Source: Cytophagaceae bacterium (GTDB taxonomy: Bacteria; Bacteroidota; Bacteroidia; Cytophagales; Spirosomataceae). Taken from it: a DNA stretch of 5,398 nt. The DNA lies in contig JAIXRT010000078.1 in the NCBI GenBank assembly GCA_027485075.1, positions 1 through 5,398 on the forward strand, written 5' to 3'. The notes under the pieces are model-generated. The model searched no databases. It was not told the origin of the DNA and was given only the letters and a program-made list of their open reading frames with translations. Positions 1 to 5,398 of the stretch are shown piece by piece (the stretch's first letter is position 1; each line of letters opens with the position of its first letter). The translations under genes were made by a program, and so were the position numbers.

Positions 1-1170
1 AATGGTCATGTTGGGCGGATCCGCGAAGGATGCATCGATGGTTCCAAACAAACCTTTTTCAGGCACCTGGTTGAAGAAAGCGTAAGTGCTGTAATAATCC
101 TTTTGTGAAATAGGATCGTATTTATGATCGTGGCAACGGGCACATTCAAAGGTCAGCGCGAGGAAGGATTTTGAAAAGGTGTTCGTTCGATCATTCACAT
201 ATTCCACACGGTACTCCTCGTCGATAACCCCGCCTTCTTGCGTAATCTTATGATTGCGATTGAATCCGGTTGCAAGCAACATTTCTTTCGAAGGCCGCGG
301 CATTAAGTCGCCGGCTAATTGCCAAGTAACAAATTTGGCATAGGAATAATTGGAATTAAATGCATGAATTACCCAATCTCGCCATGGCCACATCGTGCGC
401 AGGCCATCATCTTGATATCCGTGGGAGTCTGCGTATCGAGCTAAATCCAACCATTGCACCGACATCTTTTCGCCGTAATGTTTGCTACTCAGCAACTCAT
501 TCACAATCTTTTCGTAGGCTTGCGGGCTGTCATCTTTCAGAAAGCGATCCTGCATATCGAGGCTCGGTGGCAAACCAGTTAGGTCGAGGCAAACACGTTT
601 GAGTAGCTGTTCTTTGCTGGCTTCCGGGCTAGGCTTCAATGATTTCTCCGCCATTTTTGCATACACAAAATAGTCGATCGGATTACGTACCCAGTCCTCA
701 TCTGCATCCGGCAAAGTCGATTTCACGGGTTTGATGAAAGCCCAATGCGGCTTGTAAACGGCCCCCTGTTTGATCCATTTTTCGATCAAGTCTATTTCAT
801 GTTTTGACACGGTCAAGTGGGAACTTGGCGTAGGCATGAGCAGGGAAGTGTCTTTGGTAATTAGGCGCTGAAAAGCATCGGATGATTCTGGATGGCCTGG
901 AACGATGGCATGCATGGATGGATTATCCTTGAACGCGGCATACGCACCTTCCGGTGTGTCTAAGCGAAGTCCCGCCTTACGCTTGTTGGCATCCGGCCCA
1001 TGGCACTTAAAACAGCGATCGGAAAAGATGGGACGTATGTGGTAATTATAATCAATGACATCCGGCATCGCGGTCTCCTGTGCTTGCGTTTCCGTGCAGC
1101 GGGTGTAGGTGAAAATACCTCCAACAGCTAGGATTAGGATGAGCCAAGAACGCTTCAGAAAGAAAACCAT
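1..1170 (-). CDS. Planctomycete-type cytochrome c / DUF1549 protein, N-terminal 390 residues (3' end outside window)
   Basis: The frame is open from the ATG at 1170 to the window edge with no stop, so the C-terminus is missing here. Residues 1-20 form a basic then hydrophobic export signal (VFFLKRSWLILILAVGGIF). Cys25 follows it, but TYTRC is a poor lipobox, so a lipoprotein is uncertain. Residues about 43-137 are a planctomycete cytochrome c domain: heme site C53-F-K-C56-H57, then GLRLDTPEG, and M112 in LMPTP as the probable axial ligand. Residues about 160-370 match DUF1549: NPIDYFVYAKM, LDLTGLPPS, WLDLARYADSHGYQDDG, QLAGDL, TGFNRNHKITQEGG and ECARCHDHKYDPISQ. The last holds a second CXXCH (C343-C346-H347), so two hemes are possible. 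Relatives continue into a DUF1553 domain and total about 900-1100 residues. No Shine-Dalgarno precedes the start. The missing part may be the fragment at 3728-5398. The family lacks a proven reaction; it is presumed periplasmic. Confidence 0.93.
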   Translation of the reverse strand, partial: MVFFLKRSWLILILAVGGIFTYTRCTETQAQETAMPDVIDYNYHIRPIFSDRCFKCHGPDANKRKAGLRLDTPEGAYAAFKDNPSMHAIVPGHPESSDAFQRLITKDTSLLMPTPSSHLTVSKHEIDLIEKWIKQGAVYKPHWAFIKPVKSTLPDADEDWVRNPIDYFVYAKMAEKSLKPSPEASKEQLLKRVCLDLTGLPPSLDMQDRFLKDDSPQAYEKIVNELLSSKHYGEKMSVQWLDLARYADSHGYQDDGLRTMWPWRDWVIHAFNSNYSYAKFVTWQLAGDLMPRPSKEMLLATGFNRNHKITQEGGVIDEEYRVEYVNDRTNTFSKSFLALTFECARCHDHKYDPISQKDYYSTYAFFNQVPEKGLFGTIDASFADPPNMTI

Positions 1171-1227
1171 GTACGGAAATTCTAATTAGGCTGTTAATAT
1201 ACGATTAAATTTTTTCTTTGAAAATTG
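1171..1227 (-). other. 57-nt AT-rich intergenic gap, the only real spacer in the window
   Basis: This gap lies between the stop of the cytochrome/LRR gene and the start of the DUF1549 gene and is strongly AT-rich. I see no stem-loop followed by a T-run that would act as a terminator, no tRNA-like fold and no direct repeat, only the short palindrome CTAATTAG at 1182-1189. Transcription may read through from the upstream gene, or the gap may carry a promoter. If the window is a closed or tandem unit, this would be the only non-coding place for the operon's own promoter. Confidence 0.6.
1196..1224 (-). promoter_or_regulatory. Weak candidate promoter upstream of the DUF1549 gene
   Basis: On the minus strand TTTTCA (1224-1219) and TATATT (1201-1196) are separated by 17 nt and lie 26 nt or more before the ATG at 1170. 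The second hexamer matches 5 of 6 bases of the sigma-70 -10 consensus, while the first is a poor -35 match. In AT-rich sequence such pairs arise by chance. I see no good match to the Bacteroidota pattern (TTTG, about 19 nt, TAnnTTTG). This is a suggestion only. Confidence 0.2.
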
Positions 1228-2661
1228 CTATTTAGCCAAGGTTAATTTTGTGCTGTCTACTTCGAGTGGCCAGCGCCCCTTGAACCCAGATTGAATGGCC
1301 AGGTCTGGCCTCATTTTTTGGAGCTGACTTACGCCCTTTTCGGTTACACGCGTCTGCCACAAATAGACACGTTTCAGCGATTTTATTTTGGCGAGGTGCG
1401 CTAAGCCACGATCGCTGATGGGGGTTCCTACCAAATTCAGCGATTCCAAATAGGCTAGATTTTTCAGGTTATCCAGATCGTTATCAGCAATTTTTGTGTG
1501 ATTCAAGTCGAGTAAAATAAGCAGGGGCATCGCTCCGATTTCCTTCAAAAAATCTCCACTCATCCGCGTATTGCCTAATTTCAGTCGGATAATCTGTGCC
1601 TGAATGGCACGTAAATCCGACAGTTCTTTGCTCGTTACTTGGGGAGCGTTGATGGCATTTACTTCAATCAAAGCATGATCTTTTGCGATGGGATTAGCGA
1701 GGATACCATGTGTACGAATGCGGGCTAAGTCGGACTCATCAGGTGCGCCAACCGATTTTTTAAACACCGGAGATTCACTTGAGGTCTCCCCGTTTGCATA
1801 AGAAGCAAGCACAGGTTTTATCTTGTCATCCACAGGAAGTTGCGCTACTTTTTTGGTGAAATCGGCACCATGTTGTACCCACCAGTGCAGCAAGGCAATT
1901 TCATTATCGGTCAGTGGCGTTTTGCCTTTTGGCGGCATGTGATGTTCATCGCTCGCGTCCAGTAAAAGTCGTTTAATGAGTTCGCTATCGAGCGGTTTTC
2001 CCGCAACAAGAATGGGACCATCTTCCCCACCTTGTAGGATAAATTCCGGGGTATCTAAGCGCAGTTTCCCTTTCTGTTTTTGGTCGTTGTGGCAGGAGGT
2101 ACATTTCTGCGTAAGCACCGGTTTGACAAGTTGGGTATAGACAATCGCCTCAGGCAGGTTGGCAATTTTTTCAACCACGCTATTTTCAACCTCGACTTCT
2201 TTCATTCCTAGCATGCTGCGAACCGAAGCAGGCAAACTCGCGGTCAAATAATCTGACCCGTGTGTTAAATTTCCGCCGTAATGCCCGGTGATTGTTAGGA
2301 AACTCAAACTTATGATAAACAGCAAATTGGTAGGCCGACTCGCCAAACCTGCGCGCATCGCAAAGGTTAATCCCGCCGCCAAAACACAGGTAATTATCCC
2401 GAGCCATTGGTGAATTTGCAAAGCATCCGAATCGTATTCGCCGGACTGCGCTAATCCCCAACCCATGGTCGCGGAGAGAATTGAAAACGCGGTGGTCCAG
2501 ATTAAAATGCGGATAATTATTTCAGGTAAATCCGAGGCTTGCTTGGAAAAGAAATGCAAAATCCCAGCAATGAAGAACATGCCGATGGGCAAATGCACCA
2601 GCATCGGATGGAAATGTCCCCAAAAAATGAGCCATGACTGGCCTGCCTCCGCGATGATCAT
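1228..2661 (-). CDS. Membrane-anchored DUF2231-like / cytochrome c (CXXCH) / leucine-rich-repeat protein
   Basis: This is a complete 477-residue protein with three modules. Residues about 12-130 hold four predicted membrane helices (about 18-38, 47-70, 84-104, 111-128) and begin with HFHPMLVHLPIG (H16, H18, H23), the signature of DUF2231-like membrane domains; H84, H127 and H134 are also present. Residues about 172-267 are a planctomycete-type cytochrome c domain with heme site C187-T-S-C190-H191, KLRLDTPE and M242 in HMPPKG as probable axial ligand. Residues about 345-455 contain leucine-rich repeats of the L..L.L..T.I.D.GL..L type. The linker at about 270-340 has no recognised fold. The ATG at 2661 directly abuts the upstream TAG (2664-2662), which suggests translational coupling; no Shine-Dalgarno is seen. 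The likely role is a membrane electron acceptor or scaffold for the secreted partners. This architecture is found in Bacteroidota and related phyla, usually beside DUF1553 genes, but its function is unproven. Confidence 0.92.
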   Translation of the reverse strand: MIIAEAGQSWLIFWGHFHPMLVHLPIGMFFIAGILHFFSKQASDLPEIIIRILIWTTAFSILSATMGWGLAQSGEYDSDALQIHQWLGIITCVLAAGLTFAMRAGLASRPTNLLFIISLSFLTITGHYGGNLTHGSDYLTASLPASVRSMLGMKEVEVENSVVEKIANLPEAIVYTQLVKPVLTQKCTSCHNDQKQKGKLRLDTPEFILQGGEDGPILVAGKPLDSELIKRLLLDASDEHHMPPKGKTPLTDNEIALLHWWVQHGADFTKKVAQLPVDDKIKPVLASYANGETSSESPVFKKSVGAPDESDLARIRTHGILANPIAKDHALIEVNAINAPQVTSKELSDLRAIQAQIIRLKLGNTRMSGDFLKEIGAMPLLILLDLNHTKIADNDLDNLKNLAYLESLNLVGTPISDRGLAHLAKIKSLKRVYLWQTRVTEKGVSQLQKMRPDLAIQSGFKGRWPLEVDSTKLTLAK

Positions 2662-3723
2662 CTAGCCAATACGTTCTAATTTGATCGGATAGGTTTTTCC
2701 AGAGGCCCACTGCGGCACGTAGATATTTTCATCAGAATCCGCGTACACATCATGGGGATGGATAAACACTTTGTGCTCGTCGTCTTTGACTTGCTTCTGC
2801 AAAACGCCATTTTTGTAGACTGCCTCGGATCCTCCTGGAGTCGAAACGACCTTCATGTTTTTGTCTAAAATTTGGATGTATCCCGAACCTGCCCAAGAAG
2901 CATCCGTGCTCCGGAAACAAGCGGCCAGGATGTAGTCGCCGTGTAAGACAGGCCGACAAATAAACGAGCCGGGATAGTGATACCGTGTGATGAATTTACC
3001 GTCTAAGGTGAATCTTTTCAAGCTGTTATTCACGCGGTCCGTCACTAATAAGGTCCAGTTATTCGGATCGCGCGTATCCACTAAAACGCCATGGCAGCAA
3101 TTGAATTTATTATCGTCATACACGGAGGTATAACCACCAAAATGACGGATGTACTGACCCTTCGAATTGTATTGAATGATGTAATTTGCGCCATATCCAT
3201 CCGCCACATAGATGTCTCCATTCTTTGGATTCACCGCCGTTTCTGTAGGAACAAATTGGTGCGGATGATCGTATACGCCCGTCTCTTTCGGGTATTCGAT
3301 TTTGAATATTTCTTTTCCTTTTAGATCGGTTTTAATCACCTGATGGCGGGTATTATCGCAGATCAATAAAAACTGTTCGCCGCCTTCGTTTAAGATGGTT
3401 AAGCCGTGCGCGCCTGGATACGTGTGGCCCCACGAGTCCAGCAATTTGCCTGATTTATCGTAGATAAGGACGTTATTTTTGACCTCGTTGGTGAGCATGA
3501 ACAGTCGGCCTTTGGCATCTTCCACCATCTCATGGCAGTCATTGACTGGGTTTTTCCCAGCGTCCAAAATTCCCCAATTGGGAACTACTTTGTATTTAAA
3601 TGAGCCGTGGCCCAAGGTGATTTCACCTGCTTTGGGTGCTATTTTTTTCATGGTGTTGGAGGTTAACATGCTGGTACCAAGAAGTACGGAACTAGATTTC
3701 AAAAAGTTTCTACGTGAGTTCAT
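2662..3723 (-). CDS. Secreted NHL / six-bladed beta-propeller protein with Tat-type signal
   Basis: This is a complete 353-residue protein. The N-terminus NSRRNFLKSSSVLLG is a twin-arginine signal (R4-R5, then a hydrophobic stretch to about 22), so export in folded form is expected. The rest shows repeated propeller strands: KGRLFMLTNE, NVLIYDKSGKLLDSWG, HQVIKTDLKGKEIF, GDIYVADGYGANYIIQYNSKGQ, NSLKRFTLDGKFITRYHY, GYIQILDKNMKVV and ENIYVPQW. DGYGANYI resembles the DGY-N motif of the lyase domain of peptidylglycine alpha-amidating enzymes (PAL), whose propeller carries a metal on histidines. Histidines recur here at blade ends: H64, H106, H153/H155, H211 (NCCHG) and H322/H324 (HPHD). Metal binding or lyase activity is inference; it could equally be a binding scaffold. 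It begins 4 nt after the stop of the DUF1553 gene and ends against the ATG of the cytochrome/LRR gene, so it is the middle gene of the operon. Confidence 0.92.
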   Translation of the reverse strand: MNSRRNFLKSSSVLLGTSMLTSNTMKKIAPKAGEITLGHGSFKYKVVPNWGILDAGKNPVNDCHEMVEDAKGRLFMLTNEVKNNVLIYDKSGKLLDSWGHTYPGAHGLTILNEGGEQFLLICDNTRHQVIKTDLKGKEIFKIEYPKETGVYDHPHQFVPTETAVNPKNGDIYVADGYGANYIIQYNSKGQYIRHFGGYTSVYDDNKFNCCHGVLVDTRDPNNWTLLVTDRVNNSLKRFTLDGKFITRYHYPGSFICRPVLHGDYILAACFRSTDASWAGSGYIQILDKNMKVVSTPGGSEAVYKNGVLQKQVKDDEHKVFIHPHDVYADSDENIYVPQWASGKTYPIKLERIG

Positions 3724-3727
3724 GTCA

Positions 3728-5398
3728 TTAAGGTTTATTCACACTTTCGTCAATATTAAATAGGGCATTTGCCACTAAGGTCTTCGCAACTAAGTTGGCC
3801 GGTTGACGCGGCACTTCGTTATCTGGACAAAGTTTTAAAAATGCCAATGTCTCCTTGGGATGTGCCTGGTAGTAGGCCAACGTTTGGCTGTAAAAGGCAT
3901 TCAATTTTTCAGCTTTTGGTTTAGAGATCGCTCGCCCAAACAGATCTGCATAGCCCTTTTGAATAAATGTAAGGCCATTTTCAGCGTATTTGCGAGCAAA
4001 AAATTGTGATGCCTCTAGGAATACGGGATCGTTCAGCGTGTTCAGCGCTTGCATGGGTGTATTGGTTCGGATCCGTCGCGAAAGACAAATATCGCGCGCT
4101 CCTGCATCAAAGGTCACCATGGTTGGGTACGGACTACTGCGCCGCCAAAACGTATATAAGGAGCGCCTCCACTGATCTTCGCCATCGCTTTTTTTCCACT
4201 GCATGCCACTGTAAGGTGCGTTCCAAACGCCATCAGGTTGTTCAGGCATCACGCTAGGTCCGCCTAATTTTCGACTCAGCAATCCCGACCAAAGCAAGGC
4301 CTGATCGCGCAATTGCTCCGGGCTTAATCGTACCCGAGGCCCACGGGTGATGTACCGATTATTGGGGTCTTTTTCGCGGGTTGATGCGTCTACGATTGCC
4401 GACTGCTGGTAGCTCGCCGACATCACCACATACTTTAAAAACTCTTTCGGACAGTACTTAAAATCTACCTGAAATTTATAGGCCAAATGATCCAATAATG
4501 CCTGGTTTACAGGTGCGAGCCCTTGGCTTCCTAAGTCCTCCAATGTCTCCACTATCCCTATGCCGAAGAGCTGTTCCCAGAATCGATTTACTGCGACACG
4601 AGCGGTTAATGGGTTGCTTTTGCTTCCAATCCAACCGGCTAAATCGAGGCGATTAGTCATTGAAACATTTCCGAAAAGTGACGGAATTCCCGGGCTAACC
4701 GCCGCACCTTGATTTAGCCATGATCCACGGGTAAATACACGTGTAGTACGCGTAAAGTTTCCAGGGTTTTCAAGCATCACGGGGGTTGTAATTTCAGGTT
4801 CGGTTGCGATTGCCTGTAAGGCGAGTTTTTCAAAATCGGTGGATTTTAATTGGGCAGGGACATCCGGCAACATGGCCCAAAAACCAACATAAGCGGTCGT
4901 TTGATCCGGTTTTGTTTTGGCATTCAAGAACTCCCAAACCAGATCTTTCTTTCCAGGTAATGAGGGAATATTGACAAACAGATACGCCCAACCTTTGACA
5001 AATTGACCTTTAGGTTTCGCATATTTTTCCTGCAGTGTTGTATCGAGTTTTATGCGCGCAATGATTGGTCCCGTTTTGGTCCCTTGATGTATATTCACAT
5101 AGGTAGGCGCTGGACCTGAATTACGGCAAGCGATAAGCATCTTGGTTTTACCCATCATCGGTACAGCTTTGAATCGCGCGGATCCCTTGTTGCGAATCGC
5201 TAAATATTTATTGTCGGCCAAGGCCCCATTTTCAAATTGATCTGCCCAATGCGGATGAATTTTAGGCTCCACAAATCGAATCATTTGGCCCCATTCTTTT
5301 TGAGTGGCTAGGGGTTGATTGACCAAGAACGATTTCAATTGCGCAATCGTTTTCTCGTTGGCCGGCGTATGGTGTCTATAGGTAGGCGCATCGTCGGG
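3728..5398 (-). CDS. DUF1553 (PSD1) protein with CBM6-like domain, C-terminal 556 residues (5' end outside window)
   Basis: The frame is open from the window edge to the TAA at 3730-3728. There is no ATG near its upstream end; a TTG at 5338 is not a credible start because 20 sensible in-frame residues precede it and the family needs about 350 more. Counting from the edge, residues about 62-177 form a CBM6-like beta-rich segment (details in its own entry). DUF1553 covers about 245-556 with the family hallmarks NPLTARVAVNRFWEQLFG, LEDLGSQG, MSASYQQSA, DPNNRYITRGPR, LRDQALLWSGLLSRKLGGPS, RRSLYTFWRRSSPYPTMVTFD, RTNTPMQALNTLNDPVFLEA and a final LVANALFNIDE, which is the normal end of the family. 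No heme motif is present in this part; in relatives the cytochrome c and DUF1549 domains lie N-terminal to it. The four nucleotides before the next gene indicate an operon. It may be the missing half of the gene at 1-1170, or a paralogue of it. Confidence 0.93.
   Translation of the reverse strand, partial: PDDAPTYRHHTPANEKTIAQLKSFLVNQPLATQKEWGQMIRFVEPKIHPHWADQFENGALADNKYLAIRNKGSARFKAVPMMGKTKMLIACRNSGPAPTYVNIHQGTKTGPIIARIKLDTTLQEKYAKPKGQFVKGWAYLFVNIPSLPGKKDLVWEFLNAKTKPDQTTAYVGFWAMLPDVPAQLKSTDFEKLALQAIATEPEITTPVMLENPGNFTRTTRVFTRGSWLNQGAAVSPGIPSLFGNVSMTNRLDLAGWIGSKSNPLTARVAVNRFWEQLFGIGIVETLEDLGSQGLAPVNQALLDHLAYKFQVDFKYCPKEFLKYVVMSASYQQSAIVDASTREKDPNNRYITRGPRVRLSPEQLRDQALLWSGLLSRKLGGPSVMPEQPDGVWNAPYSGMQWKKSDGEDQWRRSLYTFWRRSSPYPTMVTFDAGARDICLSRRIRTNTPMQALNTLNDPVFLEASQFFARKYAENGLTFIQKGYADLFGRAISKPKAEKLNAFYSQTLAYYQAHPKETLAFLKLCPDNEVPRQPANLVAKTLVANALFNIDESVNKP
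4868..5215 (-). other. CBM6-like beta-sandwich segment inside the DUF1553 protein
   Basis: Residues about 62-177 of the fragment read like a carbohydrate-binding module of the CBM6/galactose-binding-like fold: KYLAIRNKGSARFKAV, then KTKMLIACRNSGPAPTYVNI, a GPIIARIKLD strand, WAYLFVNIPSLPGKKDLVWE and a closing TTAYVGFWAML. In CBM6 the order is a strand with R.A or R.N, a small strand bearing G..IA.I.L, an aromatic GW turn, then G.H/K.L...F. I recognise this order by eye, not by a profile search. Domain edges are approximate. Many family members carry a binding or lectin-like domain at this place between DUF1549 and DUF1553, which supports a polysaccharide or glycoside ligand. Confidence 0.55.

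Noticed and set aside
360..602. Plus-strand 80-codon open frame
   Set aside because: It lies wholly antisense to the strongly supported DUF1549 gene, its translation has no recognisable domain, and it has no ribosome-binding site.
1182..1189. Palindrome CTAATTAG in the intergenic gap as an operator
   Set aside because: Eight AT-rich bases are expected by chance and there is no second copy or flanking symmetry.
2186..2461. Minus-strand 91-codon frame inside the membrane gene
   Set aside because: It is an out-of-frame shadow of the DUF2231-like region, with Arg-rich and Cys-rich composition and no family match.
3573..3582. Perfect palindrome CCCAATTGGG
   Set aside because: It lies inside the propeller coding sequence at codons for VPNWG, is short, and has no partner copy, so it is most likely chance.
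3479..3763. Plus-strand 94-codon frame across the propeller start
   Set aside because: It is antisense to the signal peptide and first blade of the propeller gene and to the end of the DUF1553 gene, with no domain signal.
5336..5338. TTG as start codon of the DUF1553 gene
   Set aside because: The frame stays open for 20 more codons to the window edge with plausible residues, and the family has about 350 residues upstream of this point.
1..5398. Terminal direct repeat that would prove circularity
   Set aside because: I compared the first and last bases and found no shared terminal sequence; the case for closure rests only on frame and domain continuity.
1..5398. Mobile element, plasmid replication gene, CRISPR array or RNA gene
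   Set aside because: Nearly every base is in one of four coding frames with clear families; no transposase, Rep, integrase, spaced repeats or tRNA/rRNA signatures were seen.

Overview
The window holds four collinear reading frames, all on the minus strand, filling about 98% of the sequence. Read in the direction of transcription (high to low coordinates) they are: the C-terminal 556 residues of a large DUF1553 (PSD1) protein with a CBM6-like insert (5398-3728, 5' end cut by the window); a Tat-type secreted NHL/six-bladed beta-propeller protein (3723-2662); a membrane protein that fuses a DUF2231-like module, a planctomycete-type cytochrome c domain (CXXCH) and leucine-rich repeats (2661-1228); and the N-terminal 390 residues of a planctomycete cytochrome c/DUF1549 protein (1170-1, 3' end cut by the window). 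No rRNA, tRNA, CRISPR, transposase, integrase, replication gene or long repeat was found.

The gene content is typical of Planctomycetota, Verrucomicrobiota and of heterotrophic Bacteroidota such as Cytophagia and Saprospiria. Moderate GC (mid-40s to 50% by eye) and the absence of any Shine-Dalgarno sequence before the three visible starts favour Bacteroidota, but this is inference.

The genes are packed as one operon: 4 nt separate the first stop from the next start, 0 nt separate the second pair (TAG directly followed by ATG), and 57 nt separate the third pair. All products are predicted to act outside the cytoplasm: two c-type-cytochrome-bearing proteins, one of them membrane-anchored, plus a secreted propeller and a carbohydrate-binding-like domain. 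A periplasmic oxidative step on a carbohydrate or another small substrate is a reasonable guess, but to my knowledge DUF1549 and DUF1553 have no proven biochemical function.

The most striking observation concerns the window ends. The N-terminal fragment at the left end stops exactly on a codon boundary just after the DUF1549 domain. The C-terminal fragment at the right end starts exactly on a codon boundary just before the CBM6-like/DUF1553 part. Joining base 5398 to base 1 gives one uninterrupted 946-residue protein with the complete, canonical order cytochrome c - DUF1549 - CBM6-like - DUF1553. The window may therefore be a closed circle or one unit of a tandem repeat, carrying three complete genes and one 57-nt gap, rather than a linear piece with two paralogues. 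Without reads this cannot be decided.
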